From: Streptomyces misionensis
GTDB lineage: Bacteria > Actinomycetota > Actinomycetes > Streptomycetales > Streptomycetaceae
Assembly (NCBI RefSeq): GCF_900104815.1
Contig: NZ_FNTD01000004.1
Span: 6,695,001 to 6,759,000 of the forward strand
Direction of reading: 5' to 3'
DNA length: 64,000 bases
Shown here one piece after another: positions 17,891-25,114 of this stretch. Both the position numbers and the translations under genes were made by a program. The notes under the pieces were generated by a model. That model searched no databases. It had not been told where the DNA came from and saw nothing but the letters and a program-made list of their open reading frames with translations. Each line of letters starts with the position of its first letter. Within the stretch, counting starts at the first letter, position 1.

Positions 17891-18647
17891 ACTCCGTCCG
17901 GTCGTCCACCCCGCCGGGGTGAAGGACCGGCGCAGCGGTGAGCATTGGGCGGGACGCCTCTACATGCGCGAGGTGTCCCTGCGCATCGACCGCTACCTGG
18001 TGAACACCAAGGTCACGCCCAACCAGCTCACGTACCTGATGACCGTCTGCGGTGTGCTCGCGGCCCCGGCCCTGCTGGTGCCGGGGATCCCGGGCGCCGT
18101 GCTCGGCGTGGTCGCCACCCAGCTGTACCTGCTGCTGGACTGCGTCGACGGCGAGATCGCCCGCTGGAAGAAGCAGTACTCGCTCGGCGGGGTCTACCTG
18201 GATCGCGTCGGCGCCTACCTGACCGACGCGGCCGTGCTGGTCGGCCTCGGGCTGCGGGCCGCCGACCTGTTCGGCAGCGGCCGCATCGACTGGCTGTGGG
18301 CCTTCCTCGGCACCCTGGCCGCGCTCGGCGCGATCCTGATCAAGGCGGAGACCGACCTGGTCGGCGTCGCCCGGCACCAGACCGGCAGGCCGCCGGTGCA
18401 GGAGTCCGCGGCCGAGCCGCGCTCCTCCGGGATGGCGCTGGCCCGCCGCGCCGCCTCCGCGCTGAAGTTCCACCGGCTGATCCTCGGCATCGAGGCCTCG
18501 CTGCTGATCGTGGTCCTCGCCATCGCCGACCAGATCCACGGCGACCTGTTCTTCACCCGGCTCGGCACCGCGGTCCTCGCGGGCATCGCGATGCTCCAGA
18601 CCCTGCTGCACCTGGTGTCCATCCTCGCCTCCAGCAGGCTGAAGTGA
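17868..18647 (+). CDS. Second CDP-alcohol phosphatidyltransferase-like membrane protein, motif incomplete
   Basis: 259 aa, starting at an ATG 23 bases inside the upstream gene. After a short soluble N-terminus comes REVSLRIDRYLVNTKVTPNQLT, the usual lead-in to helix 1 of this family. The motif reads LDCVDGEIARWKKQYSLGG and then VYLDRVGAYLTD: Asp91, Asp94-Gly, Ala98-Arg99, Gly108 and Asp112 are present, but the fourth Asp, expected at 116, is Ala. The nearest Asp is at 120. That last Asp is the proposed catalytic base in characterised members, so this protein may use a different residue, or may bind substrate without transferring it. About six membrane helices. Confidence 0.75.
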   Translation: MSRPSVAELRPVVHPAGVKDRRSGEHWAGRLYMREVSLRIDRYLVNTKVTPNQLTYLMTVCGVLAAPALLVPGIPGAVLGVVATQLYLLLDCVDGEIARWKKQYSLGGVYLDRVGAYLTDAAVLVGLGLRAADLFGSGRIDWLWAFLGTLAALGAILIKAETDLVGVARHQTGRPPVQESAAEPRSSGMALARRAASALKFHRLILGIEASLLIVVLAIADQIHGDLFFTRLGTAVLAGIAMLQTLLHLVSILASSRLK

Positions 18648-19525
18648 GCGCCGTGAAGGTCGGCGCCGTCATCATCACCATGGGCAACCGGCCCGCGGAG
18701 CTGCGCGCCCTGCTCGACTCGGTCGCGGGGCAGCACGGCGACCCGGTCGAGGTGGTCGTCGTCGGCAACGGCTCGCCGGTGCCCGACGTCCCCGAGGGCG
18801 TCCGCACCGTCGAGCTGCCGGAGAACCTGGGCATCCCGGGCGGCCGCAACGTCGGCATAGAGGCCTTCGGGCCCGGCGGCCGCGACGTCGACATCCTGCT
18901 CTTCCTGGACGACGACGGACTGCTCGCCCGGCAGGACACCGCCGAGCTGTGCCGCGAGGCCTTCGCCGCCGACCCCGAACTGGGCATCATCAGCTTCCGC
19001 ATCGCCGACCCGGAGACCGGGGCGACGCAGCGCCGCCACGTGCCGCGGCTGCGCGCCTCCGACCCGATGCGCTCCTCCCGCGTCACCACCTTCCTGGGCG
19101 GCGCCAACGCGGTGCGCACCAAGGTCTTCGAGGAGGTCGGCGGGCTGCCAGCCGAGTTCTTCTACGCGCACGAGGAGACCGATCTCGCCTGGCGGGCGCT
19201 GAACGCCGGCTGGCTGATCGACTACCGCTCCGACATGGTGCTGTACCACCCGACGACCGCGCCCTCCCGGCACGCCGTCTACCACCGCATGGTGGCCCGC
19301 AACCGCGTCTGGCTCGCCCGGCGCAACCTCCCGGTCCTGCTCGTCCCCGTCTACCTCGGGGTCTGGCTGCTGCTCACCCTGGCCCGCCGTCCCTCCCGGG
19401 AGGCCCTGCGGGCCTGGTTCGGCGGCTTCAAGGAGGGCTGGACCGCGTCCTGCGGTCCGCGGCGCCCGATGCGCTGGCGCACGGTCTGGCGGCTCACCCG
19501 GCTGGGCCGGCCCCCGGTCATCTGA
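18644..19525 (+). CDS. Family 2 glycosyltransferase
   Basis: 293 aa from a GTG overlapping the previous stop (GTGA); a GTG three codons later is an alternative. GT-A fold: VGAVIITMGNRPAELRALLDSV, the ENLGIPGGRN segment, the metal-binding FLDDDG and the acceptor-loop HEETDLAWR. A hydrophobic helix near the C-terminus (LLVPVYLGVWLLLTLA) suggests membrane association. It should add a sugar from a nucleotide donor on the cytoplasmic face; UDP-galactose from the divergent galE is one possible donor. It is the fifth gene of the glycopolymer operon. The three TTCTTAC repeats begin six bases after its stop. Confidence 0.85.
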   Translation: MSAVKVGAVIITMGNRPAELRALLDSVAGQHGDPVEVVVVGNGSPVPDVPEGVRTVELPENLGIPGGRNVGIEAFGPGGRDVDILLFLDDDGLLARQDTAELCREAFAADPELGIISFRIADPETGATQRRHVPRLRASDPMRSSRVTTFLGGANAVRTKVFEEVGGLPAEFFYAHEETDLAWRALNAGWLIDYRSDMVLYHPTTAPSRHAVYHRMVARNRVWLARRNLPVLLVPVYLGVWLLLTLARRPSREALRAWFGGFKEGWTASCGPRRPMRWRTVWRLTRLGRPPVI

Positions 19526-19530
19526 GAAGC

Positions 19531-19578
19531 TTCTTACCTGAACAGCAAGCTTCTTACCGAGAGAGTCCGGGTTCTTAC
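19531..19578 (+). repeat. Three phased TTCTTAC direct repeats before the ABC exporter genes
   Basis: TTCTTAC begins at 19531, 19551 and 19572, that is every 20-21 bases or about two helical turns. The first two copies extend to AAGCTTCTTACC. They fill the short gap between the glycosyltransferase stop and the GTG of the ABC permease. The locally lower GC and helical phasing suggest a regulator-binding site or an internal promoter element. Confidence 0.6.
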
Positions 19579-19580
19579 TC

Positions 19581-20510
19581 GTGAGTCACACTACGCATGA
19601 CGGCGGTGTCGCGGTGAGCGCGATACCGTCGCCCGACGCGGGGCTGACGCCGGCCGAGCTGGCCGCCAAGTACGGTCTCGCCGTCAGCGGCGCCCGCCCC
19701 TCGCTGACGGAGTACATCCGCCGGCTGTGGAGCCGGCGCCACTTCATCCTCGCCTTCTCGCAGGCGAAGCTGACGGCGCAGTACAGCCAGGCCAAGCTGG
19801 GCCAGCTGTGGCAGGTCGCCACCCCGCTGCTGAACGCGGCCGTGTACTACTTCATCTTCGGCGTCATCCTGCACGCCAGCCGGGGCATGTCCTCCGACGT
19901 GTACATCCCGTTCCTGGTCACCGGCGTGTTCGTGTTCACTTTCACGCAGAGCTCGGTGATGTCGGGCGTGCGGGCCATCTCCGGGAACCTCGGGCTCGTG
20001 CGCGCCCTGCACTTCCCGCGCGCCTCGCTGCCGATCTCCTTCTCGCTCCAGCAGCTCCAGCAGCTGCTGTTCTCGATGATCGTGCTGTTCATCGTGGCGA
20101 TCGGCTTCGGCAGCTACCCCGGCCCGTCCTGGCTGCTGATCGTGCCGGTGCTGCTGCTGCAGTTCCTGTTCAACAGCGGACTCGCGCTGATCGTGGCCCG
20201 GCTGGGCGCCAAGACGCCGGACATGGCCCAGCTGATGCCGTTCGTGCTGCGCACCTGGATGTACGCCTCGGGCGTGATGTTCTCCATCAGCAAGATGATG
20301 GAGGGCCGCTCGGAGCTGGCGGTCCGGTTGCTCCAGGTCAACCCGGCCGCGATCTACATGGACCTGATGCGCTTCGCGCTGATCGACGGCTACGACGCCT
20401 CGAACCTGCCGCCGCACGTATGGGCCATCGCCGGGTTCTGGGCCGTGGTGATCTTCGCGGGCGGTTTCGTGTACTTCTGGAAGGCGGAGGAGCGGTACGG
20501 CCGTGGCTGA
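19581..20510 (+). CDS. ABC-2 type polysaccharide/teichoic-acid export permease
   Basis: 309 aa from a GTG. After about 55 soluble residues there are six membrane helices in the ABC-2 (Wzm/TagG) arrangement. The amphipathic lead-in reads LWSRRHFILAFSQAKLTAQYSQAKLGQLWQ, with an early helix LLNAAVYYFIFGVIL and a late VNPAAIYMDLMR, both typical of O-antigen and teichoic-acid permeases. It would flip or export a lipid-linked glycopolymer built by the upstream enzymes. The next gene encodes the matching ATPase and overlaps by eight bases. No clear ribosome site precedes the GTG, in contrast to the repeats there. Confidence 0.88.
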   Translation: MSHTTHDGGVAVSAIPSPDAGLTPAELAAKYGLAVSGARPSLTEYIRRLWSRRHFILAFSQAKLTAQYSQAKLGQLWQVATPLLNAAVYYFIFGVILHASRGMSSDVYIPFLVTGVFVFTFTQSSVMSGVRAISGNLGLVRALHFPRASLPISFSLQQLQQLLFSMIVLFIVAIGFGSYPGPSWLLIVPVLLLQFLFNSGLALIVARLGAKTPDMAQLMPFVLRTWMYASGVMFSISKMMEGRSELAVRLLQVNPAAIYMDLMRFALIDGYDASNLPPHVWAIAGFWAVVIFAGGFVYFWKAEERYGRG

Positions 20511-21285
20511 GCAGAACACCGCAGACGACCGGCGCCCGACGGTCATCGCCGACGACCTGCACATCGTCTACCGGGTCAACGGCGCGAAGACCGGCAAGGG
20601 CAGCGCGACGGCGGCCCTGAGCCGCATCCTCAAGCGGGGCGAGGAGCGCGGCGTGCGCAAGGTGCACGCCGTGCGCGGGGTCTCCTTCGTCGCCTACCGC
20701 GGCGAGGCCATCGGCCTGATCGGCTCCAACGGCTCCGGCAAGTCCACCCTGCTGCGCGCCATCGCGGGTCTGCTGCCCGCCGAGAAGGGCAAGGTCTACA
20801 CCGACGGCCAGCCCTCCCTGCTGGGCGTGAACGCGGCCCTGATGAACGATCTGACCGGTGAGCGCAATGTGATCCTGGGCGGCCTCGCCATGGGCATGTC
20901 GCGGGAGCAGATCAAGGAGCGCTATCAGGAGATCGTGGACTTCTCGGGCATCAACGAGAAGGGCGACTTCATCACCCTTCCGATGCGCACCTACTCCTCC
21001 GGAATGGCCGCCCGGCTGCGTTTTTCCATCGCCGCCGCCAAGGACCACGACGTCCTCATGATCGACGAGGCGCTGGCCACCGGTGACCGCAAGTTCCAGA
21101 AGCGTTCCGAAGAACGCATCCGGGAACTGCGCAAGGAGGCCGGCACGGTGTTTCTGGTCAGCCACAACAACAAGTCCATCCGTGACACCTGCAATCGCGT
21201 CCTGTGGCTGGAACGCGGTGAGCTGCGCATGGACGGGCCGACCGAAGAGGTTCTCAAGGAGTACGAGAAGTTCACCGGCAAGTGA
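20503..21285 (+). CDS. ABC exporter ATP-binding protein (Wzt/TagH type)
   Basis: 260 aa. A variable N-terminal region with a basic insertion (KTGKGSATAALSRILKRGEERG) precedes the Walker A GSNGSGKST. The Q-loop-like LLGVNAALMNDLTGERN, the signature YSSGMAARLRFS and the Walker B VLMIDEALATGDRKF with the switch LVSHNN are typical of the Wzt/TagH/RfbB subfamily, where the signature motif has this altered form. There is no C-terminal carbohydrate-binding domain, so the exporter is the TagH-short type that does not select modified chain ends. A hairpin terminator follows 14 bases after the stop, closing the glycopolymer operon. Confidence 0.9.
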   Translation: MAEQNTADDRRPTVIADDLHIVYRVNGAKTGKGSATAALSRILKRGEERGVRKVHAVRGVSFVAYRGEAIGLIGSNGSGKSTLLRAIAGLLPAEKGKVYTDGQPSLLGVNAALMNDLTGERNVILGGLAMGMSREQIKERYQEIVDFSGINEKGDFITLPMRTYSSGMAARLRFSIAAAKDHDVLMIDEALATGDRKFQKRSEERIRELRKEAGTVFLVSHNNKSIRDTCNRVLWLERGELRMDGPTEEVLKEYEKFTGK

Positions 21286-21299
21286 CCCGTTTCGGCCAA

Positions 21300-21328
21300 G
21301 GCCCCGTCGGCAACCTCCCGGCGGGGCC
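21300..21328 (+). terminator. Terminator of the glycopolymer operon
   Basis: GGCCCCGTCGG at 21300-21310 pairs with CCGGCGGGGCC at 21318-21328 (one G-U pair) around a seven-base loop. It separates the ABC exporter genes from the hopanoid operon. Confidence 0.8.
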
Positions 21329-21403
21329 CCGCGTCTGCAAAGGAAGTGTCAACTCCGGCGCCCGTCAGGAATCTTGAAGCCAATCGGTGTGTTGTTGTGA
21401 TCT

Positions 21404-21543
21404 GGGGGACACCCCCCCGAAGCTCGATGCGTTGTACAACGTAAGCTGTACCGGCGCCGGAAAGCGGCAAGTGGGGGGATAACGCGCGACGCCTCGCGTC
21501 GGTGAACCCTGCGAATTGCCGGGCGGCGTGTCCGAAATAGTGT
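21404..21543 (+). promoter_or_regulatory. Hopanoid operon upstream region with palindromes and candidate promoter
   Basis: This noncoding stretch holds a small hairpin GGGGG-ACA-CCCCC (21404-21416), a perfect 12-base palindrome CGTTGTACAACG (21430-21441) and a promoter-like pair TTGCCG (21516-21521) and TAGTGT (21538-21543) separated by 16 bases. A start near 21550 would leave a leader of about 33 bases before the first small ORF. The palindrome lies about 75 bases upstream of the -35 and could bind a regulator. All of this is pattern reading. Confidence 0.4.
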
Positions 21544-21582
21544 GTATTGGGTCGGCAGTGTAGAACGGGAGATGTGACGGCA

Positions 21583-21648
21583 ATGGCTACGGAAACTCCC
21601 CAGCTCAACGCAGCATGTGCCGTCCCCGCCGCGGGCAGTGCCCGATGA
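21583..21648 (+). CDS. 21-aa leader ORF coupled to hpnC
   Basis: ATG at 21583 preceded by GGGAG with ten bases between. The peptide is MATETPQLNAAC followed by AVPAAGSAR. Its stop overlaps the hpnC ATG as ATGA, and hpnC itself has no good ribosome site, so ribosomes finishing this ORF probably reinitiate on hpnC. No family is recognised. It may be a pure coupling leader, or hpnC may instead start at the in-frame ATG at 21615. Confidence 0.5.
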   Translation: MATETPQLNAACAVPAAGSAR

Positions 21649-22541
21649 CGGCCACCACGACGGCGCCGGACCCGGAGCGCGCCACCCTCGACAAGGCCGC
21701 GAGCGAGAACTTCCCCGTGGCCCCCTTCTTCCTCCCCCGCGACTGGCGCGACGACCTCATGGCGGTCTACGGCTTCGCCCGTCTGGTGGACGACATCGGC
21801 GACGGCGACCTCGCCCCCGGCGGCGCCGACGCCCGGCTGCTCGGCGTGTCGGCCACGGAGGCCGAGGACCGCCTGGTGCTGCTCGACGCCTTCGAGGCCG
21901 ATCTGCGCCGCGTCTTCGACGCCACTCCGCGCCACCCCCTGCTGCGCCGGCTGCAGCCCGTCGTGCGCCGGCGCGCGCTCACCCCCGATCCGTTCCTCGG
22001 GCTGATCGCCGCCAACCGCCAGGACCAGCTCGTCACCCGCTACGAGACCTACGACGACCTTCTGGCCTACTGCGAACTCTCCGCCAACACCGTCGGCCGC
22101 CTCGTCCTCGCCGTCACCGGCACCTCGACCCCCGAGCGGATCCGTCTGTCCGACGCGATCTGCACCGCGTTGCAGATCGTGGAACACCTCCAGGACGTGG
22201 CCGAGGACCTCGGCCGTGACCGGATCTACCTTCCGGCCGAGGACATGAGGCGCTTCCACGTCAGCGAAACGGACCTGTCCGCGAAAACCGCGGGCGCATC
22301 GGTGCGCGCCCTGGTTGCATACGAAGCGCAACGCGCCCGCGATCTGCTGAATGAAGGCGCCCCCCTGGTGGGTAGCGTCCACGGCAGGTTGAAGCTGCTG
22401 CTCGCAGGGTTCGTGGCGGGGGGGAAGGCGGCGATCCACGCGATCACCGCCGCCGAATACGACGTACTTCCCGGCCCGCCCAAGCCAGGCAAGGTCCAGT
22501 TGCTGCGTGAGACGGGCTTGATTCTGCGAGGAGAGGGGTGA
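21645..22541 (+). CDS. hpnC: Squalene synthase HpnC (hydroxysqualene synthase)
   Basis: 298 aa member of the trans-isoprenyl diphosphate synthase (phytoene/squalene synthase) family. It has the first Asp-rich motif RLVDDIGDGD and the second HLQDVAEDLGRDRIYLP, with FPVAPFFLPRDWRDDLMAVYGFAR at the N-terminus as in HpnC proteins. In the characterised three-enzyme route HpnC converts presqualene diphosphate to hydroxysqualene. It is the first main gene of the hopanoid operon, coupled by ATGA to a leader ORF and overlapping hpnD by four bases (GTGA). Confidence 0.93.
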   Translation: MTATTTAPDPERATLDKAASENFPVAPFFLPRDWRDDLMAVYGFARLVDDIGDGDLAPGGADARLLGVSATEAEDRLVLLDAFEADLRRVFDATPRHPLLRRLQPVVRRRALTPDPFLGLIAANRQDQLVTRYETYDDLLAYCELSANTVGRLVLAVTGTSTPERIRLSDAICTALQIVEHLQDVAEDLGRDRIYLPAEDMRRFHVSETDLSAKTAGASVRALVAYEAQRARDLLNEGAPLVGSVHGRLKLLLAGFVAGGKAAIHAITAAEYDVLPGPPKPGKVQLLRETGLILRGEG

Positions 22542-23500
22542 TCCGGACCGTGGAGTCTCCGTCGCACGTGTCCGCACCAGTACTCGCCGCCTACCGCTAC
22601 TGCGAGACGGTGACCGGACAGCAGGCCCGTAACTTCGCGTACGGCATCCGGCTGCTGCCCACACCGAAGCGGCGCGCCATGTCGGCGCTGTACGCGCTGT
22701 CCCGGCGGGTGGACGACATCGGCGACGGCGACCTGGCCGACGAGGTGAAGCTGGCGCGGCTCACCGAGACCCGCGCCCTGCTCGCCCGGGTCCGCGAAGG
22801 CGACGTCGCGGAGGACGACACCGACCCGGTGGCGGTCGCCCTCGCCCACGCCGCGAGCGCCTTCCCGATCCCGCTCGGCGGCCTGGACGAGCTGATCGAC
22901 GGCGTCCAGATGGACGTGCGCGGGGAGACCTACGAGACCTGGGACGACCTCAAGGTCTACTGCCGCTGTGTCGCCGGTGCCATCGGCCGCCTCTCGCTCG
23001 GCGTGTTCGGCACCGAACCGGGTGCCCGCGGCGCCGAGCGCGCCCCCGAGTACGCCGACACGCTCGGCCTCGCGCTCCAGCTCACCAACATTCTCCGCGA
23101 CGTGCGCGAGGACGCCTTGGGCGGCCGCACCTATCTGCCCGCCGACGACCTGGCCAAGTTCGGCTGCTCGGCTGGTTTCGACCAGCCGACGCCCCCGGAG
23201 GGCTCCGACTTCGCCGGCCTGGTCCACTTCGAGGTGCGGCGGGCCCGCGCCCTGTTCGCCGAGGGCTACCAGCTGCTGCCCATGCTCGACCGGCGCAGCG
23301 GCGCCTGCGTGGCCGCCATGGCCGGCATCTACCGCCGGCTGCTCGACCGCATCGCGCGCGACCCGGAGGCCGTGCTGCGCGGCCGGGTCTCGCTGCCCGG
23401 GCACGAGAAGGCCTACGTCGCCGTGCGCGGCCTGTCCGGCCTGGACACGCGGCATGTCACCCGCCACGGCTCCGGCCGGTCCGTCAGGAGGCGCGCCTGA
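22538..23500 (+). CDS. hpnD: Presqualene diphosphate synthase HpnD
   Basis: 320 aa from a GTG overlapping the hpnC stop. The family motifs RRVDDIGDGD and QLTNILRDVREDALGGRTYLP are intact, with ARNFAYGIRLLPTPKRRAM near the start. HpnD condenses two farnesyl diphosphates to presqualene diphosphate, which HpnC and HpnE then process to squalene. Its C-terminus is Arg-rich (GRSVRRRA). The stop shares bases with the ATG of a 42-codon ORF that fills the gap before hpnE. Confidence 0.94.
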   Translation: MIRTVESPSHVSAPVLAAYRYCETVTGQQARNFAYGIRLLPTPKRRAMSALYALSRRVDDIGDGDLADEVKLARLTETRALLARVREGDVAEDDTDPVAVALAHAASAFPIPLGGLDELIDGVQMDVRGETYETWDDLKVYCRCVAGAIGRLSLGVFGTEPGARGAERAPEYADTLGLALQLTNILRDVREDALGGRTYLPADDLAKFGCSAGFDQPTPPEGSDFAGLVHFEVRRARALFAEGYQLLPMLDRRSGACVAAMAGIYRRLLDRIARDPEAVLRGRVSLPGHEKAYVAVRGLSGLDTRHVTRHGSGRSVRRRA

Positions 23501-23628
23501 TGGACCTCACCGAACCAGGGGACACCCCGCAGGCAACCCCGCGCCACGGCGTGGCGTCACTGACTGCGACGACCGCACGTGCACCGTTCAACCAGCACGT
23601 TCGGCACGCACGGAAGGACGCACCATGA
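23500..23628 (+). CDS. 42-aa small protein between hpnD and hpnE (DUF6380-like)
   Basis: The ATG shares its A with the hpnD stop (TGATG) and the stop overlaps the hpnE start (ATGA), so the ORF exactly fills what would otherwise be a 124-base gap. AGGAG ten bases upstream serves as ribosome site. The centre reads RHGVASLTATTARAPFNQH. From memory this resembles small Streptomyces proteins named DUF6380, which have an 'ASLTAT...R.PF' core; I could not check. No transmembrane segment or signal is visible. The precise fit suggests a translated gene rather than spacer, perhaps a coupling peptide or an enzyme partner. Confidence 0.6.
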   Translation: MDLTEPGDTPQATPRHGVASLTATTARAPFNQHVRHARKDAP

Positions 23629-25049
23629 ACGACGGCGCACGCACCGCGCCCGCCCCGGACGACGGCGGGCGGGCAGCCCGCAGCGCCGTCGTGGTCGGCG
23701 GCGGCCTCGCCGGTGTCACCGCGGCGCTCGCCCTGGCCGACGCGGGCGTCCGCGTCACCCTGCTCGAAGGCAGGCCCAGGCTGGGCGGCCTCGCCTTCTC
23801 CTTCCAGCGCGGCGAACTGACCGTCGACAACGGCCAGCACGTGTACCTGCGCTGCTGCACCGCCTACCGCTGGTTCCTCGACCGGATCGGGGGAGCGGAG
23901 CTGGCACCGCTGCAGGACCGCCTGGACGTGCCCGTCGTGGACCTCGCCAAGCCCGAGGGCAGACGACTCGGCCGGCTGCGGCGCGACCCGCTGCCCGTCC
24001 CCCTCCACCTGGGGCGCAGCCTGGCCGCCTATCCGCACCTCTCGCTCGCCGAGCGCGCCGCGGTCGGGCGGGCCGCGCTCGCGCTGAAGGGACTCGACCC
24101 GGCCGATCCGGCCCTGGACTCCCAGGACTTCGGCAGCTGGCTGGCCGCCCACGGCCAGTCGGCGCGTGCCATCGAGGCCCTGTGGGACCTGGTCGGGGTC
24201 GCCACCCTCAACGCGGTCGCGGGCGACGCCTCACTGGGGCTCGCCGCGATGGTGTTCAAGACCGGTCTGCTGTCCGACCCGGGCGCGGCCGACATCGGCT
24301 GGGCCCATGTGCCGCTGGGCGAACTGCACGACCGGCTGGCCCGCAAGGCGCTCGACTCCGCGGGCGTACGTACCGAGGTCCGTTCACGCGTCACCTCCGT
24401 CTCTGCCATGGAGAACGGTGGTTGGCGCGTGGAGGTTCCCGGCGAGCGCCTGGAATCCGACGCGGTCGTCCTCGCCGTGCCCCAGCGCGAGGCGCACGCA
24501 CTGCTGCCGCCCGGCGCCCTCGACGCCCCCGAGCGACTGCTCGGCATCGGCACCGCGCCGATCCTCAACGTGCACGTCGTCTACGACCGCAAGGTGCTCG
24601 CACGGCCCTTCTTCGCCGCCCTCGGCACCCGCGTGCAGTGGGTCTTCGACCGCACCCACGCCTCCGGACTGCGCTCGGGCCAGTACCTCGCGCTGTCCCA
24701 GTCGGCCGCGCAGGACGACATCGATCTCCCGGTCGCCGAGCTGCGCAGGCGCTACCTCCCGGAGTTGGAAAGGCTCATTCCGGGCACGCGCGGCGCCGTG
24801 CCGAAGGACTTCTTCGTGACCCGGGAGCGCACGGCCACGTTCGCCCCCGCCCCCGGCGTCGGCAGGCTGCGGCCCGGCGCCCGCACCAAGGCCCCCGGCC
24901 TGTACCTGGCCGGAGCGTGGACCGCCACCGGGTGGCCCGCGACCATGGAGAGTGCGGTCCGCAGTGGGGTGAGCGCGGCCGACGCCGCGCTGAGCGCCCT
25001 GGGCCGGCCCCGCCCGAGCCGCCTGTTCGCCTTCGAGGAGGCGGCCTGA
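23625..25049 (+). CDS. hpnE: Hydroxysqualene dehydroxylase HpnE (FAD-dependent)
   Basis: 474 aa. The FAD dinucleotide-binding site VVVGGGLAGVTAALALADAG is at residues 22-41, followed by the phytoene-desaturase-like RPRLGGLAFSF and DNGQHVYLRC. The C-terminus has the second FAD contact (LYLAGAWTATGWPATMESAVRSG). HpnE reduces hydroxysqualene to squalene, completing the HpnDCE route. It overlaps the small ORF upstream by four bases, and its stop overlaps an alternative ATG of the next gene. Confidence 0.93.
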   Translation: MNDGARTAPAPDDGGRAARSAVVVGGGLAGVTAALALADAGVRVTLLEGRPRLGGLAFSFQRGELTVDNGQHVYLRCCTAYRWFLDRIGGAELAPLQDRLDVPVVDLAKPEGRRLGRLRRDPLPVPLHLGRSLAAYPHLSLAERAAVGRAALALKGLDPADPALDSQDFGSWLAAHGQSARAIEALWDLVGVATLNAVAGDASLGLAAMVFKTGLLSDPGAADIGWAHVPLGELHDRLARKALDSAGVRTEVRSRVTSVSAMENGGWRVEVPGERLESDAVVLAVPQREAHALLPPGALDAPERLLGIGTAPILNVHVVYDRKVLARPFFAALGTRVQWVFDRTHASGLRSGQYLALSQSAAQDDIDLPVAELRRRYLPELERLIPGTRGAVPKDFFVTRERTATFAPAPGVGRLRPGARTKAPGLYLAGAWTATGWPATMESAVRSGVSAADAALSALGRPRPSRLFAFEEAA

Positions 25050-25114
25050 TGGCCCATCAACCGCCGGCGGCAGGCCGCCCCCGCACCTTCGGTACCGCAA
25101 CAAGAGGAGAGACT

